Shown one piece after another: positions 27,438 through 34,289 of a stretch of 64,000 bases of DNA. The position numbers and the translations under genes are program-made. How positions within the stretch are numbered: position 1 is the stretch's first letter; the number at the start of each line of letters is the position of its first letter. Under the pieces are notes generated by a model. That model was not told the origin of the DNA. It searched no databases and saw only the letters and a program-made list of their open reading frames with translations. This DNA comes from Vibrio marisflavi CECT 7928 (lineage in GTDB: Bacteria; Pseudomonadota; Gammaproteobacteria; Enterobacterales; Vibrionaceae): positions 1,054,001 through 1,118,000 of the forward strand of contig NZ_CAKLDM010000002.1 of assembly GCF_921294215.1 (NCBI RefSeq), written 5' to 3'.

Positions 27438-28832
27438 CTATGCCGTCTCATTTAGTTCTGTGGTTAATATCACTTCACCATTGAAGTAGTCATATTGGTA
27501 TTGAGGTGCAATCTTTACAGTGCATGCGTAACTGCCTGGCTCTACCACTGATTCAGTAACCGAAACTGTGGCAAAGCTAAGTGGAAATCGGGATAGAGTT
27601 TCTTCATTAGCAAATGCTACGTTACTCGTAAATTTTTCAATCCATCGCGTGAGAAAACTTTCACATTCTGTAGCACTGTTAAAGCTACCAATCATTTCCC
27701 TAACTTGGGTTTTCAAATAGTGAGCTACACGGCAACACATCATCGTTGTTTGAATTTGACATAGCACTTTGTCATTGTCGCCACCGTTGTTATACCAGAT
27801 GGAGTTGTTACCGTTGAAATAGAACTTGTTGGTTAATGGGCTTTTAGTCAGTGGCATAAAGCCTTGTTCAGAATAAAAATTTGACAAGTTACCAAACAAG
27901 CTAACGTCTGTTTGTGGTGACTCTAAGTATTCACAAGCAAGCTTTTTGCTTTGTAAATTGATAACGGCGCCTTGTCTTTTATCATTCCAGCGAGATTTGA
28001 GAAAACCAAACCAACTTACTCTATGGTGCTCTCGCATTACCGTCGATAGAAAAGGAAATACTGCTTTGCCATATAGGCCAGAGCCGGACTCATTGTAAAT
28101 AAAGCCTACTTTGACGTTTTCATATTTGCTTCTTACTAATATTTCAGGCATCGCCATGCCTAGAAACCTTGAGTAAGGCTTAGCTCGTAAATCTTGCCAA
28201 ATTTGATAGTCTGCGCTGTTTAGTATTTTCTCGATACGTTCTACATCTGAAAGCCAATCAGCGTCATTATTGACAAAAAAATCATGGCCGGGAGAAAAAA
28301 TCATCGGGCAAAGTGTTGCTTCGCCGAGCCTACCTATAAGTTCTAAAGTAAACAGATCATCGAAATCAGCATCAAGATCCATTTCAAGTGATATGGAGTG
28401 AGTAAATGCGATACACCCAAAAGGTTGGCCGCCCAAAGTATTCAGTTCTTTGTTGCCAATTTTATTGTATAGCGAGCTGCTGCGAGTGTTATATGCTTGA
28501 TTTACATCGGAAGATACTTCTTGCCAACTCATATTGAGCATTTTCAATTTTGTTTTTTGGTAGTTGACGGGTAGGGATGCTAAACCTTTTAAGCCTAACC
28601 AATTACGTTCTAATCTTCGAAAATCAGGGTGGTGCAGAATACTATCGAGCTGTATTGAAAGTATTCTATCAAGTCTAGCTATGAGCCGTGCGATAGCTGA
28701 ACGCGCTTGGTACGGTCCATTGAGTATGTTTTTATCAAGCTCGCCGAGTAAAGAAAATGCCTCATGCATAAAAGCATCGTCTTCACTGTCAAGTTGAACA
28801 AAAGCTTGTAGCCATAGACTGTTTAGTTGCAT
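27438..28832 (-). CDS. Second TssC-like sheath protein (divergent paralogue)
   Basis: A 464-residue protein clearly homologous to the TssC encoded just upstream but divergent. Shared landmarks: RNWLGLKGL against GSWLGLQKL, LGGQPFGCIAF against AGGEPYGTFIG, and RVAHYLKTQVREMIGS against RIAHYLKVMGRDWLGS, in the same order along the chain. Both keep the TssC fold length. Some rhizobial imp clusters also carry two TssC-type genes. It could form a variant sheath ring, cap the sheath at the baseplate or act as an assembly regulator; the position next to tssE favours a baseplate-proximal role, which is inference. It lies behind a strong hairpin, so it is probably made at a lower level than TssC. Confidence 0.82.
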   Translation of the reverse strand: MQLNSLWLQAFVQLDSEDDAFMHEAFSLLGELDKNILNGPYQARSAIARLIARLDRILSIQLDSILHHPDFRRLERNWLGLKGLASLPVNYQKTKLKMLNMSWQEVSSDVNQAYNTRSSSLYNKIGNKELNTLGGQPFGCIAFTHSISLEMDLDADFDDLFTLELIGRLGEATLCPMIFSPGHDFFVNNDADWLSDVERIEKILNSADYQIWQDLRAKPYSRFLGMAMPEILVRSKYENVKVGFIYNESGSGLYGKAVFPFLSTVMREHHRVSWFGFLKSRWNDKRQGAVINLQSKKLACEYLESPQTDVSLFGNLSNFYSEQGFMPLTKSPLTNKFYFNGNNSIWYNNGGDNDKVLCQIQTTMMCCRVAHYLKTQVREMIGSFNSATECESFLTRWIEKFTSNVAFANEETLSRFPLSFATVSVTESVVEPGSYACTVKIAPQYQYDYFNGEVILTTELNETA

Positions 28833-28839
28833 AGAAAAT

Positions 28840-28861
28840 ACGGCCGGATTGCTCCGGCCGT
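28840..28861 (-). terminator. Hairpin with T-run between tssC and the TssC-like gene
   Basis: A perfect 9-bp GC-rich stem (ACGGCCGGA / TCCGGCCGT) with a four-base loop. On the minus strand it is followed by ATTTTCTATG, a short T-run. It lies 20 bp after tssC and 8 bp before the TssC-like gene, inside what otherwise reads as one operon. A partial terminator or mRNA-stabilising stem would give high Hcp/TssB/TssC and lower levels of the downstream structural genes. Confidence 0.65.
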
Positions 28862-28880
28862 GTCACTTTCATTGTTATTA

Positions 28881-30359
28881 TTAACCTGGAATTTTGGCTA
28901 CCATTCGAACAGATGTAGTCAGTTCTTCAAGTTGTAGCCAAGGTCTTAAGTGCGCTACAGCAGAATAAGCGCCCGGTTTGCCAGGTTGCTCTACTACTGA
29001 AATTGCAGATTCAGCAAGTGGTGTTTTCGACCTCTGTTCATTACCAATTGCGCCAGAGTTGGTATACTGGTCTATCCATAGTTGCAGACGATTTTGTACA
29101 TCTCCCGCCTCTAAGTTAGAACCAAGCCAATCACGACCCATAACTTTCAAGTAGTGTGCAATACGTCCACTAGCCATTATGTATGGTAGGCGAGCAGAGA
29201 TGGCAGCATTTGCTGTTGCATCTGGGTCAGTATAGGTTTTTGGTTTCTGTGTTGTTTGACCACCGATAAAGACACCATAGTTAGAGCTCTTATAGTGAAC
29301 TAATGGCAGAAAGCCTAGGTCACTCAACTCTTTCTCACGCTCGTCTGTCAAATTGACTTCCGTTGGGCACTGCTGAACGAGATCGCCAGCTTCAGTCTTA
29401 TAAGTTAGGTTTGGTAGATTCTCTACCTTACCACCGTTATCCAGACCACGAATTGCCGTACACCAACCGAAAGCAGTAAATGCTTGAGTCATTTTCAGAC
29501 CAAGGTCGTAAGCTGCGTTTGACCAAACTAGCTCGCCATTATTTTTAGGTTTAGGACTGCCGTCCATGTCTACATCCAACTCTTCGTATTCAAAGAGGTC
29601 AGTACCTAAGCCTTTTGCACCATACGGTAAGCGTGCCATTGTTCTTGGCAAAGTCAAAGTCACATAACGTGCGTCATCACTTTCTCGGAATGAGTTCCAA
29701 GCGGCGTATGCAGCAGAATCGAAGCCAGCAGCGACAGGTTTATGCTCGTCAAACGTAGTGAAATCATCAAATTCAAACATTTGAGCATTTGCAGCTGCAA
29801 TGAATGGAGAATGACAAGCTGCTGCTACTTCACCCATATAACGCAGTAGAGCGACGTCTTCATCTTTCGCACTGAACTCATAGTCACCGATAAAAGTGCC
29901 ATATGGTTCACCACCAGCTGTACCAAATTCATCTTGGTACAATGCATTGAAGAGAGGGCTTCTATCTATTGCAGGGGCGTCTTCGAATTGCTCTAATAGT
30001 TCGTCTTGGGAGAAATCAACCATTTTGATCTTAAGGCTGGCACCCAAATCACTTTCTTTGACTAATTTCTGAAGCCCTAGCCAAGAACCTTCGAGCTTTT
30101 GGAAATCATCTTGTTGCATAACTGCCGAAAGCTGTTGTGATAGCTTTTTATCTATTTCAGATATGGCATTTTCAATTGTTTTAGTTACGTTATTGTCCCA
30201 CGTGACAGTACCAGAGAGAGCCTGTTCTGCTAATACTGAGAAAAGCTCTTTTGTAGTGTCAGCAGGAGTTTGAGTAGTGGCGCTAATAGCGCGATCCAAA
30301 AAACTTAGTGAGCCTTCAGCAGCTTCTGCTTGGCCTTGGTTTTCGGTTTCTGCACTCAT
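28881..30359 (-). CDS. tssC: T6SS sheath large subunit TssC (VipB)
   Basis: A 492-residue TssC/VipB of standard length. With TssB it forms the contractile sheath. Recognised blocks include EGSWLGLQKLVKESDLG, GTAGGEPYGTFIGDYEF, FGWCTAIRGLDNGG and SGRIAHYLKVMGRDWLG near the C-terminus. The start codon overlaps the tssB stop (TAATG), so the two subunits are translationally coupled, as usual. Confidence 0.96.
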   Translation of the reverse strand: MSAETENQGQAEAAEGSLSFLDRAISATTQTPADTTKELFSVLAEQALSGTVTWDNNVTKTIENAISEIDKKLSQQLSAVMQQDDFQKLEGSWLGLQKLVKESDLGASLKIKMVDFSQDELLEQFEDAPAIDRSPLFNALYQDEFGTAGGEPYGTFIGDYEFSAKDEDVALLRYMGEVAAACHSPFIAAANAQMFEFDDFTTFDEHKPVAAGFDSAAYAAWNSFRESDDARYVTLTLPRTMARLPYGAKGLGTDLFEYEELDVDMDGSPKPKNNGELVWSNAAYDLGLKMTQAFTAFGWCTAIRGLDNGGKVENLPNLTYKTEAGDLVQQCPTEVNLTDEREKELSDLGFLPLVHYKSSNYGVFIGGQTTQKPKTYTDPDATANAAISARLPYIMASGRIAHYLKVMGRDWLGSNLEAGDVQNRLQLWIDQYTNSGAIGNEQRSKTPLAESAISVVEQPGKPGAYSAVAHLRPWLQLEELTTSVRMVAKIPG

Positions 30360-30862
30360 TACTCATCTCCTTCTTTCTTGATTCCAAGCTCTTCAGATAA
30401 AGTGTTAATGGTATCAGCACTCTGTAACACTTCTTTTAGAAGCTTTTCTAAATCTCTAGAACGGTCAGATTTCGAAAGCAATGTCTTGAGTTGGTTACGG
30501 GTCTCGACCAGTTTTTTTAGTGGCTCTACCTGTTCAACGATCGCTTCCGGCTTAAAGTCTTTCATTGAGCTAAACTTCAAAGCCGCTTCAAATTGACTAT
30601 CGTCATCGGCCAAAACATTGTCAACTTTCAATGTTAATTCAGGACCAACACGCTTCATAACTGTATCGAAATTATCTTTATCGAGGTTATAGAAGGTGCG
30701 GTCCTCTAAGTCTTCTTTATCTTGTTTATGGCCGGAATAGTCACCAATTACCCCAACAACGAATGGGAGCTCTTTGGTTTCTAACGCGCCGTTAGTTTCA
30801 ACGTCATAAGTAATACTTACACGGTTCTTACTTACACGTTTGTGTTGGGAGTTTAATGCCAT
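30359..30862 (-). CDS. tssB: T6SS sheath small subunit TssB (VipA)
   Basis: A 167-residue TssB/VipA. The N-terminal RVSITYDVETNGALETKELPF is split by the family's KELPFVVGVIGDYSG signature (about 26-40), and RTFYNLDKDNFDTVM follows. The C-terminal helix pairs with TssC. A good ribosome-binding site (TTAGGAGA) precedes the ATG. It follows hcp by 18 bp. Confidence 0.96.
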   Translation of the reverse strand: MALNSQHKRVSKNRVSITYDVETNGALETKELPFVVGVIGDYSGHKQDKEDLEDRTFYNLDKDNFDTVMKRVGPELTLKVDNVLADDDSQFEAALKFSSMKDFKPEAIVEQVEPLKKLVETRNQLKTLLSKSDRSRDLEKLLKEVLQSADTINTLSEELGIKKEGDE

Positions 30863-30880
30863 GGTGACTCTCCTAATCCG

Positions 30881-31402
30881 TTAGCTTGCTACTGAGGTAA
30901 CTTTTGCAGTAGTAGCGTCAAAACCAACTTCTGCTCCTTTAGTGATCTTACCGCCTTCTTCTTCATAGTAGTAAGCGTTAGATACTATAGTATATGTCAT
31001 GCTGAAGCTTTCGCTTGGTAGTGAACCATCGCTTCCGCCCATGTTATAGCTAGATACACGAGCCGCAGTCAGAGTTACGATAAGGTATGGGTCAGCACCA
31101 CCACCTTCTCGGTTAGGTTTTGTAAAGACGATTTCAACTGTCTTACCTTCACCACCAGGTGCGTATAAAAACGAAGTGATATAAGGTGAGGCACCGTCAC
31201 AAGCGCGACTAACGTTGATTTCACCTAAAGCAACCATACCTTGGTCGGCATTATTTGCGTTACCTACGTCGATACCTACACCGCGTACAGCTGACCAAGA
31301 GGCGCTATCAATAGCGAAGAAACCTGATTTACCACCGATACTTTCGACTGTAGCAGCGCCTTTTGGTGTTACCCCGTCTATTCTCATGAAAATAGAAGCC
31401 AT
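30881..31402 (-). CDS. hcp: T6SS tube protein Hcp
   Basis: A 173-residue Hcp, the hexameric inner-tube subunit and a secreted hallmark protein. It begins MASIFMRIDGVTPKGAA and contains the mid-protein VEIVFTKPNREGGGADPYLI and C-terminal SFSMTYTIVSNAYYYEE blocks of the family. AAGGAG sits six bases before the ATG, one of the strongest ribosome-binding sites in the window, fitting its high expected abundance. It is the second gene of the tssA-hcp-tssB-tssC block. Confidence 0.96.
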   Translation of the reverse strand: MASIFMRIDGVTPKGAATVESIGGKSGFFAIDSASWSAVRGVGIDVGNANNADQGMVALGEINVSRACDGASPYITSFLYAPGGEGKTVEIVFTKPNREGGGADPYLIVTLTAARVSSYNMGGSDGSLPSESFSMTYTIVSNAYYYEEEGGKITKGAEVGFDATTAKVTSVAS

Positions 31403-31427
31403 GTTAATCTCCTTAGTAGATTATTGA

Positions 31428-32792
31428 TTACCACTCGAAATCTGAAGTGCTTCCAGATGACGTAGATGGTTCTTCTGTACTGCTTTTTGGTCCTGAAGAG
31501 CCAACTGACCCATCAGACTTGCTTTCTGCGTTTGAACCCGAAGAGTCAGACGCGGAATTTCGATGACGCATAGGACTGTCATGTATGGAGATATTTGCTA
31601 AATCCACAACATCCAAATTGTCCATGCCTGTTAATTGATTTATTTGGCCAAGCGCTGAACCTTCTCTACCAATCATTTCTTCAAACAGTTCAGGTAGGGA
31701 TAAGTATCCCCAACGAATAGCTCGTTCTAAAAGAAACGAAATAGGGCTGTGAGGTTCGGTGTCTCTAAAATATTCAGAGATTTTTCTGAGCTCTTTAAAA
31801 GCGTGGTCTCTATTGACAATTTCACCGGCGGCAATTGCATTAACCGCAACAGTTTGTTGAGTTGTAGTTGTATTATTGGGCTGAACGCTATCAGGCGAGT
31901 TCGTTGGAGCTTTGTCATTCCCACTTTCCGTGCTCAAGCTTTCTTCTGCTGCTGGTTGTTGCGACGCAAGTTGATAATTTGAATCAAGCGGCCATGGTCG
32001 TATTTTCTCTCCTACAAGGTACTGGACAGACTTGATAATCTCCTCAATATTGCTTTTTATGAACCGGAAACTTACAGCTGTCGCTCCATCCTCATTGCAT
32101 TTTTCGGAGATGATTTTTTCCGATTCTTGTAGGTTGAGATAAGCCTCAGAAAGGTAAAGTAGCGTCTGTTTGCAATCACTTGAATACGAAGCGCTAGCTT
32201 GCTCTTTTAAAGATGGTAAAGTGCCATTTTTTTCCGCCCTTAAGTAGTCGCCATAAGTAATGTCGCCTATCACTGGTAACATTTGTAAGGGGACGTAAAT
32301 AGATGTCGACTCGTTCGACTCGCCAACGAGTTGAAGCAGTGGCTTAATTCGGAATTCAGCCCACTCTTTGTTTCTTCCGCTGTCGTCGGCTGCTTTAAGT
32401 TTTTCTACTGGAGGTTTTGGATTCAGGTCGCTCCAATAAGCGCTGGCAAAACCACCAATTAAACCTGCTGATTTAGCGAGGTTCTCGAATGGAGTGCTTG
32501 TAAAAAGTTGGCTTGTTATAAACCAACCCAAAATTTCTAGATCTTTGGTCTTATTAAGTAAAGCTTCTTCAGTGACTTCCCTTAACTGTCCCCAGCTGCT
32601 GGAATTATTGTCTAGCAAGGTCTCGTCATGTGCAGCATCAGGAGTTTCAACTAATTGTCGAAAAGATGATTGTGCTGCGTTGTATGCATTTCTAATTCCC
32701 CGATATGCACTTCTATCTAGCTTAAGATAGCTTCCACAAGGCTCATCGCCAGAAATTGGAGCCAAAAAGCTCTCCGTATCTATCATAGACAT
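31428..32792 (-). CDS. tssA: T6SS cap/assembly protein TssA (ImpA_N domain)
   Basis: A 454-residue TssA-type protein. The ImpA_N signature ISGDEPCGSYLKLDRSAY lies at about residues 13-31 and the domain extends to about 180. The middle carries a low-complexity, Gln/Thr-rich linker, and residues 425-450 are Ser/Gly-rich. TssA proteins start and cap the growing sheath. The C-terminal domain does not resemble the long AAA-like or VasJ extensions I know. AAGATGGA precedes the ATG. It is the first gene of the main operon, downstream of a 619-bp gap with two long palindromes. Confidence 0.85.
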   Translation of the reverse strand: MSMIDTESFLAPISGDEPCGSYLKLDRSAYRGIRNAYNAAQSSFRQLVETPDAAHDETLLDNNSSSWGQLREVTEEALLNKTKDLEILGWFITSQLFTSTPFENLAKSAGLIGGFASAYWSDLNPKPPVEKLKAADDSGRNKEWAEFRIKPLLQLVGESNESTSIYVPLQMLPVIGDITYGDYLRAEKNGTLPSLKEQASASYSSDCKQTLLYLSEAYLNLQESEKIISEKCNEDGATAVSFRFIKSNIEEIIKSVQYLVGEKIRPWPLDSNYQLASQQPAAEESLSTESGNDKAPTNSPDSVQPNNTTTTQQTVAVNAIAAGEIVNRDHAFKELRKISEYFRDTEPHSPISFLLERAIRWGYLSLPELFEEMIGREGSALGQINQLTGMDNLDVVDLANISIHDSPMRHRNSASDSSGSNAESKSDGSVGSSGPKSSTEEPSTSSGSTSDFEW

Positions 32793-32956
32793 TCCATCTT
32801 AAATAGTTAAACTTTTGATGTATTTACTTAATGTTAGGTTTGTGTACCATTGAGCACCAAAGGCTCATAAATTAAAGCTACTGCTCTAACAAAGAGATAA
32901 GCTGGGTCTGTTAACTTGATTTTCCTTAACCACGTTTTTCTATAATAACCGCCAAA

Positions 32957-32983
32957 TCTAATTTGTCATGCATACAAATTAGA
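32957..32983. promoter_or_regulatory. Perfect 10-bp-arm palindrome upstream of tssA
   Basis: TCTAATTTGT and ACAAATTAGA form perfect 10-bp arms around the seven-base centre CATGCAT, which itself contains the palindrome ATGCAT. No T-run follows on either strand, so it is not a typical terminator. It lies about 165 bp upstream of tssA. The dyad has the size of a binding site for a dimeric helix-turn-helix regulator; I cannot assign the protein. Confidence 0.55.
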
Positions 32984-33199
32984 AACATTTTGTTAATGCA
33001 AAAATCACATAACACAGTATAGCAACGTTTAGATAAATTGAATGTTGCCGGAAAGCTTTATGTGCGACTCGTCATTATTTGTGAAGGTGAAATTTACTGG
33101 TTTGAGATAAAAATCACCGACTTAGTCAACATGTACCACAAGCTCTGGTTTAATAATTTTTTTGCTTTTTTTACAATAACTTTTGTCAGGAATATCGTG

Positions 33200-33219
33200 G
33201 AATGCAGCTAGTTGCATTC
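33200..33219. promoter_or_regulatory. 20-bp near-perfect palindrome in the tssA regulatory region
   Basis: GAATGCA and TGCATTC form 7-bp arms around GCTAGT, itself centred on CTAG; 18 of 20 positions are symmetrical. It lies about 410 bp upstream of tssA and 190 bp downstream of the PAAR stop. No T-run follows. It may be an operator or an upstream activator site. The regulator is unknown. Confidence 0.45.
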
Positions 33220-33399
33220 TCATTGATATCGATAGCATGCCAAAAGTATTATTTATATTTATTGAGTGATTCGTTGTTGGTATATTTCTCAATCAACCAC
33301 AGTTATAAATATATAAGTTAATAAGTTAAAGTAGGGTTAATAACTAATCTGGTTTGGTTTTTTACTTATAAACTAATGAATATGTTGGCTATTATATAT

Positions 33400-33420
33400 G
33401 GCGGTTATTTATTAACCGCC
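33400..33420 (-). terminator. Hairpin spanning the PAAR stop codon
   Basis: GGCGGTTA and TAACCGCC form a perfect 8-bp stem with a five-base loop. The PAAR gene's final codons and TAA stop form one arm. The sequence after it on the minus strand (ATATATAATAG) is AT-rich but lacks a T-run, so termination would be weak; it may instead protect the mRNA 3' end. Confidence 0.45.
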
Positions 33421-33714
33421 AATGAGAACGGTAGGCATACCGAGTACGATCGAACCACCATGCGCGGTCGTATCTCCCATACGAGCTGCTGGGGTACTAC
33501 AAAATAGAACGGTAGCACTACCTTTTACTATTGAATCCGGTGGTCCTACACAAGTACACATGCAACCCATGGTAGCCGCTGGTACATTGCCAACTAATAC
33601 GGTCGGGGCCCCAGGGGCTGCGATTGGTCCTCCAACATGAGGGATAGGGGGAACCGCAGGAGTCTGCATGGGACAAACATGCATGTCCCCTAAACGAGCT
33701 GCTGGTAACGTCAC
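33412..33714 (-). CDS. PAAR-repeat T6SS spike-tip protein
   Basis: A 100-residue PAAR protein that caps the VgrG spike. PAARLGD at the N-terminus and PAARMGDTTAHGG near the C-terminus are the diagnostic repeats, with Cys and His residues (DMHVC, GCMCTC) available for metal binding at the tip. The start is the GTG at 33714: it is preceded by AAGGAGGT at ideal spacing, gives the family start at TLPAARLGD, and overlaps the previous gene by four bases (GTGA). There is no effector extension; an effector would have to bind separately. Confidence 0.93.
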   Translation of the reverse strand: MTLPAARLGDMHVCPMQTPAVPPIPHVGGPIAAPGAPTVLVGNVPAATMGCMCTCVGPPDSIVKGSATVLFCSTPAARMGDTTAHGGSIVLGMPTVLIGG

Positions 33715-34289
33715 TCTTCTACCTCCTTGCCGTTTCCTCCTGTCGCTATACTTAGCGCCATTGAGAAAGCTTGCTGATAGTATTTGTTTGTCCCTTCCCA
33801 TTGAGGGAGAGCCGCTGCGTGATTGATGGCCCCCGACACGGCTTTAGCATATAAGTTTGGGTCAGGGAGAACAGCAGGAAGATCTGCTGACACAATACTA
33901 CCTGAACCATTCCAAAAGACGGCTTGCGCCAGCCATGAAGGGCCGCAATTTTGTTCAAGTCGGTTGGCAAACAATTCAGCCTTTCTACGCAGTTCTTCAC
34001 CAGGGCTTTTAACCCATTCTTTAGCAGTATTAATACATTGAACCTGAGAAGGTGACCATTCACTGATGCGGATATCGAGACACAACGATGCCCACCAAAT
34101 TGACTCTCGAACGGGAAGGCCGTGAGCAAGTAGTTGTACTAGGTCAAAGTTCAACTCTTCTTGCTTAAGTACATCAATTGAATCGGGTACAGACATGTCC
34201 TCAGAAATGAGTTCTTTTGCCTCATCGCTTGCCTTAAATCTATTGAGGATTTGTAAGCCAGTTTTATATGGTATTTTTTTGTAAATCAT
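33711..34289 (-). CDS. T6SS VgrG-PAAR-linked accessory protein
   Basis: A 192-residue soluble protein encoded between vgrG and PAAR and overlapping both (one base with vgrG, four with PAAR). I have no confident name; it resembles the DUF6931-type proteins often found beside PAAR genes. It has a helical, Trp-rich character (IWWASLCLDIRIS, SWLAQAVFWNG) and no signal peptide or catalytic motif that I can see. Position strongly suggests a role in loading or assembling the spike, or an adaptor for an effector. This function is inferred from context only. Confidence 0.6.
   Translation of the reverse strand: MIYKKIPYKTGLQILNRFKASDEAKELISEDMSVPDSIDVLKQEELNFDLVQLLAHGLPVRESIWWASLCLDIRISEWSPSQVQCINTAKEWVKSPGEELRRKAELFANRLEQNCGPSWLAQAVFWNGSGSIVSADLPAVLPDPNLYAKAVSGAINHAAALPQWEGTNKYYQQAFSMALSIATGGNGKEVEE

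Larger units (their letters stand above)
32793..33411. other. 619-bp non-coding region between PAAR gene and tssA
   Basis: No reading frame here has a ribosome-binding site or recognisable product. The region is AT-rich and holds two strong palindromes (separate entries) and a hairpin at the PAAR stop. A weak -35/-10-like pair (TTGGTG, 18 bp, TAACAT) on the minus strand lies about 45 bp upstream of tssA. The length and dyads suggest the main regulatory region of the tssA operon; it could also hide a small RNA. Confidence 0.5.

Noticed and set aside
27438..28832. TssC-like gene as a pseudogene
   Set aside because: The frame is full length, all TssC block landmarks remain in order, and the gene is tightly packed with tssE.
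33225..33242. Possible sigma-54 promoter (minus-strand TGGCATG)
   Set aside because: The -24-like half is present but the expected TTGC at -12 spacing reads CGAT, so the site is not supported.
33715..33801. Longer PAAR start at 33801
   Set aside because: The GTG at 33714 has a near-ideal AAGGAGGT and a 4-nt overlap with the previous gene; the extra residues have no PAAR similarity.
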